Source: Tepidibacter thalassicus DSM 15285
GTDB taxonomy: Bacteria; Bacillota; Clostridia; Peptostreptococcales; Peptostreptococcaceae
Direction of reading: 5' to 3'
Assembly: GCF_900129915.1 (NCBI RefSeq)
Contig: NZ_FQXH01000013.1
Location: forward strand, 1 to 62,786
DNA length: 62,786 bases
Made by a program: the position numbers and the translations under genes
The notes under the pieces: generated by a model
What the model was told of the DNA's origin: nothing
Database searches by the model: none
What the model saw: the letters and a program-made list of their open reading frames with translations, nothing else
Part shown: positions 47,935-57,123 of the stretch, one piece after another
Position numbering within the stretch: position 1 is the stretch's first letter
Layout of the letters: the number at the start of each line of letters is the position of its first letter

Positions 47935-48618
47935 ATGAAAAATATATCTAACATTCTTAGCAATTCTATTCTTTTTAAAAACAAAACACAACAAGAAATA
48001 AATATCGCTTTATCTTCTATTAACTACATAATAAAACATTATAAAAAAGGAGATTTAATTTTTAGCGTAGATCAACCACCCAAATATATTGGAATTATTT
48101 TAGAAGGATGTATTGAAGTGCAAAAAAATTTAGCTTCTGGAAAAGTTATCAGTATTCTTTACAAGAAAAAAGGCGACCTATTTGGTGAAGGATCTGCTTT
48201 TTCAAAAGCAAGTACATACCCTTGTAATATTTTCGCCAAAACAAAAAGTACTATTCTCCTCATTACTAAACAAAATATTCTCAATTTATTAAGTAAAGAT
48301 TCTTTATTATTGACTAATTTTTTAAATTCATTCGCTAATCGTATACTTTTATTAAATCTAAAAACAGAACTATTATCTTACTCATCTATTCAACAAAAAA
48401 TTGCATTTTCACTACTATATCTTATGAACGAATATAAATACAATAATGTTATCTTTTTACCATACTCCAAAAAAACATGGTCAGAGCATCTAAATGTATC
48501 TAGACCATCTCTATTTAGAGAATTAAAAATCCTTTGTAATCAAAAAATTATTCAAATACAAAATAGAACTATTACAATTTTAAACGAAAATTATTTACTT
48601 AATTTACTAAACCAATAA
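47935..48618 (+). CDS. Crp/Fnr-family transcription regulator
   Basis: The 227-residue protein is divergent from the activase operon. I place the start at ATG 47935 with GGAGG 5 bases before; an upstream TTG at 47923 overlaps that site. Residues about 15-130 are a cyclic-nucleotide-binding-like fold (YKKGDLIFSVDQPPKYIGII, then GDLFGEGSAFS). A C-terminal winged HTH has WSEHLNVSRPSLFRELKIL. No N-terminal Fe-S cysteines, so it is not an oxygen-type Fnr. The ligand is unknown. The divergent layout predicts that it regulates the operon. Confidence 0.88.
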   Translation: MKNISNILSNSILFKNKTQQEINIALSSINYIIKHYKKGDLIFSVDQPPKYIGIILEGCIEVQKNLASGKVISILYKKKGDLFGEGSAFSKASTYPCNIFAKTKSTILLITKQNILNLLSKDSLLLTNFLNSFANRILLLNLKTELLSYSSIQQKIAFSLLYLMNEYKYNNVIFLPYSKKTWSEHLNVSRPSLFRELKILCNQKIIQIQNRTITILNENYLLNLLNQ

Positions 48619-48660
48619 AAAAATTGCCACCGAATAAATCTCATGGTGGCAATTAATTAT
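48617..48660. terminator. Bidirectional terminator
   Basis: AATTGCCACC (48622-48631) and GGTGGCAATT (48645-48654) are perfect arms. A long A-run to the left gives a T-run for the minus-strand flavodoxin transcript; the plus side is AT-rich. It separates the Crp-family gene from the convergent flavodoxin. Confidence 0.8.
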
Positions 48661-49095
48661 TTATCCCCTAGCCAATTGTTCTCCTAATGCTTTACAATTA
48701 TCTATTCCTTCATCATCAGGAGTTAAGTGAATAATTAAACCTTCTTCATCTACTAAATTAGCTCCATATTGCTTCATTCTTTCTGCCCAATTTCTCATCC
48801 ATTCACCATCACCCCAATCATAAGAGCCAAATAACGCAACTGTCTTGCCTGAAAAATCAATATCACTTAAAGACTCAATAAATGGCTCCATAAACTCTTC
48901 TTCTAAAACTTCTATACCCATAGAAGGACAACCAAATGCAAGAATCTCTGAGTTAATAACCATATCTTTGTTTGCATCTTCTACTCTAACTACTTCTACA
49001 TCAATTCCATTAACTTTTACCCCTTCAGCAATAGCATTTGCCATCATTTCAGTATTACCTGTACCACTCCAATAAATTATAGTTGCTTTTTTCAT
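48661..49095 (-). CDS. Flavodoxin
   Basis: The true start is MKKATIIYWSGTGNTE at 49095: AGGAGG lies 8 bases before it and the longer ORF to 49143 would run through a perfect Fur box. The 144-residue protein is a short-chain flavodoxin, the FMN electron carrier that replaces ferredoxin when iron is scarce. The FMN phosphate loop is YWSGTGNTE (residues 8-16), and GSYDWGDGEWMRNWAERM holds the isoalloxazine-binding loop. It is on its own transcript and convergent with the Crp-family gene. Confidence 0.92.
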   Translation of the reverse strand: MKKATIIYWSGTGNTEMMANAIAEGVKVNGIDVEVVRVEDANKDMVINSEILAFGCPSMGIEVLEEEFMEPFIESLSDIDFSGKTVALFGSYDWGDGEWMRNWAERMKQYGANLVDEEGLIIHLTPDDEGIDNCKALGEQLARG

Positions 49096-49127
49096 TAATA
49101 TTAGCCTCCTCTGCACTTTATTGATAT

Positions 49128-49142
49128 TGATAATTATTATCA
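49128..49142 (-). promoter_or_regulatory. Perfect 7-1-7 Fur box before flavodoxin
   Basis: TGATAATTATTATCA matches the Fur consensus at all informative positions, 33 bases upstream of the corrected flavodoxin ATG. Iron-starvation induction of flavodoxin is well established in many bacteria. Confidence 0.85.
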
Positions 49143-49270
49143 TTATTTGATAAAAATTATATCATCTATCTTAAGTTTTGTAAATACTTTTTATATGATA
49201 ATCAACAAATATATCTCTTAAATAATATTGTGATATAATTAAACATATATTAAAAAGAAAGAGTGATTCA

Positions 49271-49552
49271 ATGTCTTTATATAAATTTATAGTTGAGTTT
49301 TCTAATATAATATTATTGATTTTTTCTATGTATGGACTATTTAATTTTAAAAAAGCTGTTCAAATAGCTTATAAATTTTATAATTCTTTTAATCCATATA
49401 ATCAACCATTTTTATTTACAAATTCGTATTTAAAAATTATTTTAAAATTATCTTTAATTCTTGGTGTTTTTATGGGAATAATTAGTTTAATAGATTTTAT
49501 ATCTAGCTTATTAGGAAGTAGCCTTCAAAAAATTATAAATTTATATTTATAA
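49271..49552 (+). CDS. Small two-helix membrane protein, unknown
   Basis: This 93-residue protein has two hydrophobic segments, residues about 7-25 (FSNIILLIFSMYGLFNF) and 55-85 (LKIILKLSLILGVFMGIISL). I do not recognise a family. AAAGAAAGAGTG precedes the ATG. It opens the accessory region, between flavodoxin and the decayed copy of a 159-residue gene. Confidence 0.5.
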   Translation: MSLYKFIVEFSNIILLIFSMYGLFNFKKAVQIAYKFYNSFNPYNQPFLFTNSYLKIILKLSLILGVFMGIISLIDFISSLLGSSLQKIINLYL

Positions 49553-49570
49553 TAAAACAAAACATCATTA

Positions 49571-49894
49571 TTAACTAATACTCTTTCTCAAAAATAAATT
49601 CTCTTGGTTAACAAGTTTTTCTACTAATTTTAATACTTCTTCATTCTCGCCATATATAGCTACTGAAAATTCACCATGTATACTAACAAGAATATTTTTA
49701 TATTCACACTCATAAAACTTCAATCTACTTTTTTCTTCAGGAAACTCTGTTAAATAAATTTCAGCATCATAATAAGTAATCAATTTAATTATTATTCGAC
49801 AAATCTTTTGACTAAAATCATCTAAACAATTTACTAGAAGATATTCTTCCAATTCAAAATATCCAGCATGGCTGATTGTTTCAGGTAAAACATG
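49571..49894 (-). pseudogene. Decayed copy of the 159-residue gene at 57 kb
   Basis: This segment is nearly identical to 57124-57540, but lacks 96 bases (32 codons) that lie between two copies of GAATATTTTT in the intact gene, an in-frame deletion. It is also cut at its 5' end, where it joins the permease stop region at an ACAT microhomology. The remaining frame starts internally at MEEYLLVNC. It is a remnant, not a functional gene. Confidence 0.85.
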
Positions 49895-49897
49895 TAC

Positions 49898-50599
49898 CTA
49901 TCCATTTTTCAATTCCTCATTCAATTTATTCGTAGACAGTCTAAATGCAATATAACTCATTACCAATAGAATAATTCTCCCAACCCATAGTTGCCATCCA
50001 TAAGTAATATAGTACCCTTCTCCACCAATACCAAGTATCTTTATCGTCAATGGCATGGTAATAAAAACGTTATTAATCGTTATCATAAGCATTATTATCA
50101 AATAGAATAACCCAAAAACAAGTAGGTTCTTTTTGAAATACATCCGCAAACTCATCACAAATAATATACTGATAACAATCTGCAAAGAAACAATAATGAA
50201 ATTTACTATTGAAAGGGTCAATAGCACTTTTCTATAGTAGATATAATTAATAATCAACAAGATGAACTGTCCAATAAACAAAGCGACAACATTTACTATT
50301 ATACACAGTAGTGCTGACCCATAGATTTCCTTTTTGATGTCTCTCACATAAATAATCATATAATTTTTTATACTATCAATCGTTTTTTCATTAAAAACTA
50401 TGTGGACGAATAAAGCACTGGTTATAACAATCCAAAATTGTTGAAAAACATATCTAAATATATAACTTTCAATGCCTAGAATCAGAACAAACGATTTTGT
50501 ATCAACCATCGCTAACAAAAAATAGTTAAAAATAACTAAAAAATAAAAAGCTTTTGTTCTTTTTAATGCATTCCATTTTACGCGCAATATTGTGTACAT
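49898..50599 (-). CDS. ABC-2-type exporter membrane protein (233 residues)
   Basis: This protein has six hydrophobic helices and no other recognisable domain, as in the small permease subunit of bacteriocin/lantibiotic self-immunity-type ABC exporters. It lies downstream of a larger permease and an ATPase on the same strand. The last 67 codons have a duplicate at 57977-58180. Terminal sequence ...NEELKNG. Function is inferred from position. Confidence 0.65.
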   Translation of the reverse strand: MYTILRVKWNALKRTKAFYFLVIFNYFLLAMVDTKSFVLILGIESYIFRYVFQQFWIVITSALFVHIVFNEKTIDSIKNYMIIYVRDIKKEIYGSALLCIIVNVVALFIGQFILLIINYIYYRKVLLTLSIVNFIIVSLQIVISILFVMSLRMYFKKNLLVFGLFYLIIMLMITINNVFITMPLTIKILGIGGEGYYITYGWQLWVGRIILLVMSYIAFRLSTNKLNEELKNG

Positions 50600-50620
50600 T
50601 TCTATAAGATTCCCCCTTTT

Positions 50621-52051
50621 CTACTCTTTATCTACTCGACTTAAAATAGCTAACATATCCTCATCCCTAACAATATCTTTAAAATTAGCTTCAAGTAACT
50701 TAATGAATTCTTGGTTTGATTGTGGATTCTGCCTCAAAATTACATCATAAACTGATCCAGCTAATGAAGGGAATTTATTATATATAATCAATGCCACTCT
50801 ATAAACAAAATTAAACTGAGTGGTTGGATAACTAAAAATGTCTTCAATCTCTTTTATATAATAGTCTTCTACCTTCCGAGCTTGTTCCAAATCTAAATCA
50901 CCACTTATCTCCTTCATAATAGCAATACTATAACCTTCTACCAACTGTCTGGTATATCTACTCTGATTATAACCTTTAATATTAAGAACCATCGAACATT
51001 TCATTTCATCCATAAAATTGCGTAACAAATCAGCATCTTCAAAATATATCATTGAGTCTGATAATACATGAATATACATGGTATCCTTATTAAAAACCGC
51101 AGTTTTTGGAATTATGCCCTTTAATTTCCAAGAAAGTTCAGATAGATATGTTTTATCCATTATGTACTTTGAATACAGAGTCTCTGATTGTATGTTCTGA
51201 TAATGTTTTTCAAACTCTGATACAATTGAATAAATGACCTCAACCTTATCTATTGGGATATCTTTATATTCAACTATATGATCATCCATAGCTATGGTGA
51301 CATAATCCTCTTTTACAAGGCTTTCATATTTTGAGAAGTCATAAAAAATCATAATTACGTAAGAAGCAACACATACTATCATCAATATCATCAGCTTTGC
51401 ACCTTTAAACCTTTTATGTGATTTTGATAAAACATCCGTTACAAATGTACTTAATAATGATAATAATATTAGACTTATAATGTTAATAATATTAGGCACA
51501 TTAATCGCATATAATTGTTCACTTATTGATAAAAAGTGACTAGAGCCATCATAAATTAACGGGTTATAAGAAATAAAGTTAACAACTGCAAGACCGATGA
51601 TTATCATGATACCAACATATTTTTTATACAAAATACCACCTACAGCACCTATTGATAGAGCAAAAACATACTGAAGTACGGTAACCATTAAGGCATTTAG
51701 AATCGTCGCCTTCATTACAAACACAAGATGAAAAAAAATAAATCCCCCCCATCCAACATTCATAATTCCTGCAACCATATATAACATTAACAGCTTCCTA
51801 TTACTTGACAAATCACTAAGCTCCAACAAGAAAGCTCTATTCTTTTTTCTGAACAGAGAAAAAATAAAATACACATTAACAGATATCCATGTCGTTACAA
51901 AATAATTGCTACTTACTTTTAATGTAATATCTCCAAATTGCAAACCAATAATGAATAAAAGTACTAGTACATTTATTAACAATCTATAAGCCAAACCATT
52001 ATAAATCTCAACATTACATATTTTTATCGTTTTCTTGATTATTGCCATCAT
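50621..52051 (-). CDS. ABC exporter membrane protein with large soluble domain
   Basis: The 476-residue protein has about seven hydrophobic helices up to residue 240, then an ordered soluble domain (residues about 250-476) with IPIDKVEVIYSIVSEFEKHY and YILDLEQARKVEDYYIKEIE-like stretches. It overlaps the ATPase by 4 bases (ATGA) and precedes the 233-residue permease by 21 bases. Large permease subunits of this type are found in peptide and antibiotic exporters in Firmicutes. Substrate unknown. Confidence 0.65.
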   Translation of the reverse strand: MMAIIKKTIKICNVEIYNGLAYRLLINVLVLLFIIGLQFGDITLKVSSNYFVTTWISVNVYFIFSLFRKKNRAFLLELSDLSSNRKLLMLYMVAGIMNVGWGGFIFFHLVFVMKATILNALMVTVLQYVFALSIGAVGGILYKKYVGIMIIIGLAVVNFISYNPLIYDGSSHFLSISEQLYAINVPNIINIISLILLSLLSTFVTDVLSKSHKRFKGAKLMILMIVCVASYVIMIFYDFSKYESLVKEDYVTIAMDDHIVEYKDIPIDKVEVIYSIVSEFEKHYQNIQSETLYSKYIMDKTYLSELSWKLKGIIPKTAVFNKDTMYIHVLSDSMIYFEDADLLRNFMDEMKCSMVLNIKGYNQSRYTRQLVEGYSIAIMKEISGDLDLEQARKVEDYYIKEIEDIFSYPTTQFNFVYRVALIIYNKFPSLAGSVYDVILRQNPQSNQEFIKLLEANFKDIVRDEDMLAILSRVDKE

Positions 52052-52932
52052 AATTGAACACCTTCATCTAAGAACATGATGTAAAAATAAGCATCTTCTA
52101 AAGTAGGTGTAACCTGTTCATAAGTAGCGTCTAAAGGTGTATCCAGAATGAATCGTACTTCAACAACATTCTTCTTTCTAAGAATTGAGATAATTTTTTT
52201 GTATTTTGTTCTATCAACTTCGTCATGGATATTCAACTTGTCAACATAAATTTTGCCCTCAACAAGTTCAAGAAGATTATCTATTGAACCACAATAGACT
52301 ACTTTTCCTTTTTTCATAATTCCGATATTATTACATAACATCGCAATATCAGAAATAATGTGTGTTGAGATAATAATTATCCGTTCACCACTTTTTTCGT
52401 TGATGATATTTCTAAATCTCAAACGTTCATTAGGATCAAGTCCAACGGTTGGTTCATCTAATATAACCAATTTTGGATTGCCTAATAGAGATTGAGCTAT
52501 TGCTAATCGCTGCTTCATTCCTCCTGATAAGCTCTTAATCTTGCTATTTATTTTATCTTGTAGATTAAATTGTTGAATCAGCAATGTTATTTCATGTTCT
52601 CGCTCTTCTGCTTTAACATTCTTTAATAAAGCAATATAATCAAGCATCTCATAGACAGTAAGACTCTCAAAAAAATCAAATTTTTGAGGTAGATATCCAA
52701 TATGTCTTCTTACTTTTTCAATATCCTTCGTTATATCATATCCATCAATACTTATAGCACCATCTTGCACCGGCATTACAGTTGCTAACGTTTTTAAAAG
52801 AGTTGTTTTCCCTGCTCCATTTTCACCAATCAGACCAAATATACCTTTAGTTATCGACATATTAACATTATCCAAAGATTTATTTTTGTTTTTTAAGTAC
52901 TTGTGGGATACATTTTTTATTTCTACATTCAT
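52048..52932 (-). CDS. ABC exporter ATPase
   Basis: This 294-residue ATPase of the ABC-2/DRI type has Walker A GENGAGKTT (about residues 36-44), Q-loop GYLPQKFDFFESLTVY, signature SLSGGMKQRLAIAQ, Walker B LVILDEPTVGLDP and H-loop IISTHIISD. It shares an operon with the two membrane subunits that follow. The short segment between it and the DUF2087 gene contains only fragments. Confidence 0.9.
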   Translation of the reverse strand: MNVEIKNVSHKYLKNKNKSLDNVNMSITKGIFGLIGENGAGKTTLLKTLATVMPVQDGAISIDGYDITKDIEKVRRHIGYLPQKFDFFESLTVYEMLDYIALLKNVKAEEREHEITLLIQQFNLQDKINSKIKSLSGGMKQRLAIAQSLLGNPKLVILDEPTVGLDPNERLRFRNIINEKSGERIIIISTHIISDIAMLCNNIGIMKKGKVVYCGSIDNLLELVEGKIYVDKLNIHDEVDRTKYKKIISILRKKNVVEVRFILDTPLDATYEQVTPTLEDAYFYIMFLDEGVQL

Positions 52933-53183
52933 ATCTACACCTCTACCTTAAATTTTTTTCATTAATAATCGTTTTACTAAGTATAAACTGATACAGACGA
53001 TGTGTAATTTATCATAAGTCTCTGAATCCTCGTAATCTGACAATGTCAAATCCTAAGATTTATAAAATATCATCTTCAAATCCACTTTCATTTCCAACAA
53101 AAAAAGTTCTATTTTTTAAACTTTTTAAATTTTTAATTTCAGGCATTAAATTATTAATTCTATATTCAATAGCTCATTCCCCT
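52933..53183. other. Segment with gene fragments only
   Basis: No intact gene is present. On the minus strand a 33-codon open piece ending VKRLLMKKI lies directly before the ATPase. Another small reading (MPEIKNLKSLKNRTFFVGNE...) ends in GNESGFEDDIL, which is copied from the CPCC gene at 58 kb; the identical stretch is 34 bases (53063-53096 = 58420-58453). It is a patchwork of remnants. Confidence 0.6.
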
Positions 53184-53435
53184 TTATTTTATTCTCCAAT
53201 ATTCTTTACAATCTTTTGAACGTCCTAAATATAAATTATCAAATAACTCCCTTCGAATTGCACAAGGATCATTAAATGAATGGTAATTATTTAATATTAA
53301 GTTTACTTCCTTTTCCGAATAAATTCTTCCTTTTTCAAATTTATCTATAAGAAAATCCAAAACTTCAATTCTTTTCGAATATTTTTTTGGCAATTTATAA
53401 ACTTTATTGTTTTTATCTAAAAAATTTTTCAACAA
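53184..53435 (-). CDS. DUF2087 protein
   Basis: This 83-residue protein matches DUF2087: KYSKRIEVLDFLIDKFEKGR, then SEKEVNLILNNYHSFNDPCA and ELFDNLYLGRSKDCKEYWRI. In larger proteins the domain follows a helix-turn-helix; here it is alone. The start is TTG at 53433-53435 with GGGGG 8 bases before, so N-terminal truncation cannot be excluded. Function unknown. Confidence 0.7.
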   Translation of the reverse strand: MLKNFLDKNNKVYKLPKKYSKRIEVLDFLIDKFEKGRIYSEKEVNLILNNYHSFNDPCAIRRELFDNLYLGRSKDCKEYWRIK

Positions 53436-53511
53436 AGTATTTCCCCCTTTACCATTTTAGTAGTTTTTTTGTCCTGACTACTAACTAATACATAAATATA
53501 TTTCAAAAGAA

Positions 53512-53550
53512 TTCATCCACTTTTCCTATAATATCGGAGAAGTGGATGAA
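53512..53550. terminator. Hairpin, probable terminator or element end
   Basis: TTCATCCACTT (53512-53522) and AAGTGGATGAA (53540-53550) are perfect arms, with inner TTCC/GGAG partly pairing. No gene ends next to it, so it may be left over from a lost one. Confidence 0.45.
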
Positions 53551-53723
53551 AAATTACTTACTACTTAGAATCAGATTTAGAAAGTGCAGGACCATATTTA
53601 AAAGTCAATTTTCCAAACAATTTCCAGTTTAAAAGTACTGCTCTTTGAATATTTGTGATAATTCTATCAACTACATAAACAAACTTGTTTACAATAATTA
53701 TTCTACCCCTCCAATTCCAAATT

Positions 53724-53753
53724 TGTCAATAATTTCATTGTAAATATTTTCCG
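53724..53753. repeat. 30-base dispersed repeat, copy 1
   Basis: The 30 bases beginning TGTCAATAATTTCATTG are identical to 61798-61827 near the right end of the island. On the minus strand both encode ENIYNEIID, in what looks like the decayed C-terminal end of the same mobile gene. Confidence 0.85.
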
Positions 53754-53784
53754 ATATGAAATGAAAAAAGTTTATATAATTTCC

Positions 53785-53970
53785 ATACTTTTTTGCAAAA
53801 ACTTTTCTTCTCTTCAGTTCAAGTTATACTGCTTCCCACATATCTTTATCAATAATTGGTAGATGACTTTCTTCAACGTAATACATTGGAACTTCTCTGT
53901 TATTTTCTACTCTCTTCTTTGTAAGGAAATCAACTGTATAAGTCTTTTGAAGTAGTGCATCCCCCAAAAC
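53785..53970 (-). pseudogene. Large serine recombinase remnant
   Basis: On the minus strand [20 protein letters not shown] is followed by [20 protein letters not shown] and then EAV, stop, LELKRRK. These are diagnostic of the zinc-ribbon/recombinase part of large serine recombinases such as those of Tn4451-like and Tn1549-like elements. The catalytic domain is absent and an in-frame stop is present, so it is inactive. Downstream is a short segment repeated at 61.8 kb. The rest of 53436-54103 has no other gene I can support. Confidence 0.8.
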
Positions 53971-54103
53971 CCATATAACCTTCACCACTTTGGTAATGTG
54001 GCACCTTTAAAATATTAGGCTTGTGGCTGGTCTAGGCTATTACCACATAATCGGATTTGTACCGCTTCTAATTTTTACATTTTATGATATGTCAACACTT
54101 TTT

Positions 54104-55193
54104 TGGACATATTTTTACCGAACAATCATTAATCCTATGAATATATATATTTAAATCTAGTACTTCTAATTTCTTTTTTCTTTATATTCCATTGGTGTTA
54201 AGTAATCTAATGAGCCATGTAATCTATGATTATTATACCAATTTATATAATCTCCTAGCTCTAACCTCAACTCATTTAAGTTCTTAAACTCTCTATTTTT
54301 TACAAACTCTGTTTTTAATATATTATATAAACTTTCAGCTGCTGCATTATCATATGGACAACCCTTATTGCTTAGAGATCTTTCTATATTAAAGGCATTA
54401 ATAACTGCATCTATAGTTTTATTCTTAAATTCATTTCCTCTGTCAGTATGGAATAGTTTTATTTCTGATAAAGGATATTTGCAGTTAAGAAAAGCTTGAT
54501 ATACTAAATCTGCATTCTTATTATCTCCTACACTATATCCTATTATTTCTCTATTGTGTAAATCAAGTAATACACATATATAAGCCCATTTTTTATTTAT
54601 TCTAACATAGGTAAGGTCACTAACTACAACTTCCAATTTCTCTCTATCTTTAAATTCTCTATTTACTGTATTAGGTATTTTATCTTCATTGTATCTTTTT
54701 TTGTGTACCTTATATTGTGCTACTGTATAATTTAGATACTAGAGAGTATTTATTCATAATATATGCTATTTTCCTTCTTGAAGCTATAATTCCTTTTCTA
54801 TATAATTGCTTTTTTATTTTTCTAGTACCATAATTATTTCTGCTTTCTTTGAATATTCTAATAATTTCATTTTCTAATTTTACTTCTTCTTTAGAAATCT
54901 TATTGGTTTTTAATCTATTATTAATATGATAGTATACAAGACTTCTTGGTATCTTAAGAAGCTTACACATAGCGTTAATATCAAATGAACCTGAATTATT
55001 ATATCTCTCTATCCACTCCTTAACCGTAGATTTTGCAATACCATATTCTCTATTAATATCTGCCAGTGATTTATCATTATTAAATAATGCTACTATTTGT
55101 TTTTTGAATGGTTCTTCATAACGTTTTGCCATTTAAATTCCTTCTCATGATATCTATTTATATTATACCATTGTTCGGAATTTATTTGGGTCT
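54104..55193 (-). mobile_element. Broken IS3-family element (IS150 group)
   Basis: The termini share CCGAACAAT about 20 bases inside each end (TGGACATA... on the left; TAGACCCAA... on the right, minus-strand reading). The element is about 1.09 kb, less than the usual 1.4-1.5 kb, because part of orfA/orfB is deleted. It adjoins the left end of an ISL3 remnant. Target duplication is not evident. Confidence 0.7.
54166..55132 (-). pseudogene. IS3 transposase, internally deleted and frameshifted
   Basis: The upstream part (55132 down) has the OrfA helix-turn-helix YGIAKSTVKEWIERYNNSGS, joined directly to the OrfB start LLKIPRSLVYYHINNRLK, so the end of OrfA is deleted. A one-base frameshift near 54733 breaks the chain; the other frame continues YTVAQYKVHKKRYNED, then the DDE domain DLTYVRINKKWAYIC, FHTDRGNEF and the late Glu region NDAAAESL-like PYDNAAAESLYNILKTE. 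DDE residues are all present but the gene cannot make a full protein. Confidence 0.85.
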
Positions 55194-55195
55194 AT

Positions 55196-56013
55196 AATAT
55201 TTAGTGTTGGTGAAAACTAACACTAAATTTTTGTATAAAAAAACGAGACAAGAGAGAATCACTTAGTTATAATTTAATCACCACAAAAAAATCATAAAAG
55301 GAGTGATTTCTCATGTCTCATAATAATTTTATACGAAATTTGCTTAATTTAAAAGACCCTAATATAACTTTTAATGATAATTATTACTCTGAAAAAATTA
55401 TTAATAACCTTAAATCTAAAGTTTTTTATGCTACATTAACCTATATGCCTAATGCATGTTATCATTGTGGACATACTATGGACAAACATATTATTAAATA
55501 AGGAAAAAATTTCAGAAAAAGACATTTCTTTTAGATACAATGTCTCTCATGTAACTGTTAATAGAATTACTGATCAAGCTTTTTACGATTATAAACCAAA
55601 TTTTAATTACTTACCTAAAAATCTATGTTTTGATGAATTTAAATCAGTTAAATCAGCAACTGGTGCTATGTCTTTTATATTTTGTGATGCTGATAAATTG
55701 TAATAGATAAATTCCATATAATTCTGAACTAAAAGTTTCATACAACCTTTATCAAAGTATTTTATATGCTGTTAAAACAAAAAATTATCAATTACTTGAA
55801 AGTATTCTTAACAATAATCATTCAGATATATCTGATTACATGAAAACATCTATTAAATCTATTAAAAAATATAAAAACTATATAAAAAATACATTTGAAT
55901 GTGATTATACAAACGGATTAATTGGTTAAAAGCCGTCTAAAACCTATTCGGTTTTAAACGGCCAACAATTAATTTTATGATTCTATTTACCAACACTATT
56001 TGACAAAGAACCG
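55196..56013 (+). mobile_element. ISL3-family element remnant
   Basis: The terminal repeats are recognisable: left TTAGTGTTGG (55201-55210) and right CCAACACTATTTGACAAAG (55990-56008), the ISL3 end sequence. The left end is shortened beside the IS3 element. Between them lies a broken transposase gene and a hairpin, GCCGTCTAAAACC (55932-55944) with GGTTTTAAACGGC (55950-55962), that acts as a transcription stop in such elements. Confidence 0.7.
55313..55925 (+). pseudogene. ISL3-family transposase, broken
   Basis: The start MSHNNFIRNLLNLKDPNITF and the zinc-finger segment NACYHCGHTMDKHIIK are typical of ISL3 transposases. The frame then stops; another frame carries DISFRYNVSHVTVNRITDQA and LPKNLCFDEFKSVKSATGAM. 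A third piece has VKTKNYQLLESILNNNHSDI. Large parts of the DDE domain are lost, so this is inactive. Confidence 0.85.
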
Positions 56014-56138
56014 AAAAAAAAATAAAAAAACCACATTCTTATTGCGGGCTTACTGCTTTCTATCCTCGTTCAAGGGAATATATACATTTTTTACAAAACC
56101 TCTATTTTCGTTGAAATTTTAACATTTTCTAGCTGTGT

Positions 56139-56235
56139 TTTCTTTTAATCAATACTACGCACTCAACGTGTGTTTTGATAGAAAAATGATAGTATTTCGC
56201 AGAAATAATAGGAGTTTACCCCCTTTTCCCCCCAT
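56139..56235 (-). repeat. rumA-3'-end-like scar, copy 1
   Basis: On the minus strand this reads ...YYHFSIKTHVECVVLIKR and stop, like the C-terminus of RlmD/RumA 23S rRNA uracil methyltransferases (HVE-VVL). It is preceded by a G-rich run (GGGGGTAAACTCC). A related copy is at 58946-59040 and a shorter one at 61860-61891. No complete methyltransferase gene is present. This looks like an attachment-site half. Confidence 0.6.
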
Positions 56236-56306
56236 GCATTCAGAATGAAAGTTTATCTATTTTTTCTCGAATGGAAAACATTTTATGTATTTCTATTGAA
56301 AGTATT

Positions 56307-56843
56307 CTATTTTTTATTCTCAGACTCTATCAGTTCTATCATTGTAATAAAATAATCATATGCTTCTGTACTTTTATCAAACATATTTTCTAAGTCTTTT
56401 TTCCCACTTTCTAATACATCTTTTTCTAAAAACTTTTCATTAAAGATAATTGCTAAAGTATATTGCATTTGTGAAGCCATATTTAACATTTGTTTCCCTA
56501 CATTTTCTGCTTTTAAATAATCAGAATATATTGATAAAAAGTGTTCTGGAAAAACATTAATTAAATAACCATAAAACCACAAATAATCTTCGTCATTTGA
56601 ATATTTCTCTGTTGCTATTTTAAAGGCATCTATTAATATATTTTCTGCTTGGTCTAAACATTTTTCTAATTTAGGTGATAATATTCCCCATTCTGCCATA
56701 ACATACCAAGTGTAAAAAGAAATTCTGAAAAGATCATATTTCCCAACTATTTTTAAATAATCTTCATTAATAGCATAAAGAAACTCTGCAAATTTTTCCC
56801 ATTTTTCATTTTTTATAATTCTATCTAATTTATCTAAATCCAT
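56307..56843 (-). CDS. Unknown helical protein, immunity-like
   Basis: I do not recognise this 178-residue protein. It is acidic and fully helical, with aromatic-rich repeats (FYTWYVMAEWG, DEDYLWFYGYLINVFPEHF) as in TPR-like or immunity proteins of contact-dependent toxins. No toxin gene is adjacent. It lies among mobile remnants, with only a weak AAAGG before the ATG. Confidence 0.5.
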   Translation of the reverse strand: MDLDKLDRIIKNEKWEKFAEFLYAINEDYLKIVGKYDLFRISFYTWYVMAEWGILSPKLEKCLDQAENILIDAFKIATEKYSNDEDYLWFYGYLINVFPEHFLSIYSDYLKAENVGKQMLNMASQMQYTLAIIFNEKFLEKDVLESGKKDLENMFDKSTEAYDYFITMIELIESENKK

Positions 56844-57036
56844 TGCACATCATGACCTTTCAAATAATGTTCTATTTATTTCTTATTTACCCATGCATCG
56901 CTAATTTTCCATATACTATCATTTATTTTTTTATGTTACAGATACTGTTTCTCAATTAATCAACAATATAGTTTTTGATTATATTATTTATTTTACAAAA
57001 TTTTCTGCTGTTTATTAAAGTAAATATTAAAATTTC

Positions 57037-57078
57037 AAAGTCTAGTAGAACCTATAAATTTGCTATCTACTAGACTTT
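57037..57078. terminator. Hairpin after the 159-residue gene
   Basis: AAAGTCTAGTAGA (57037-57049) and TCTACTAGACTTT (57066-57078) are perfect 13-base arms with a 16-base loop. It lies 46 bases after the stop codon of the minus-strand gene at 57124. The rest of 56844-57123 is AT-rich without other features. Confidence 0.6.
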
Positions 57079-57123
57079 TTATAGTATGGTATATTTATTT
57101 TTATATAATGTTTACTACAACCA

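Noticed and set aside
52966..53044. Small gene before the ABC exporter ATPase
   Set aside because: 33-codon open stretch with no start codon or ribosome site at its beginning; treated as a fragment.
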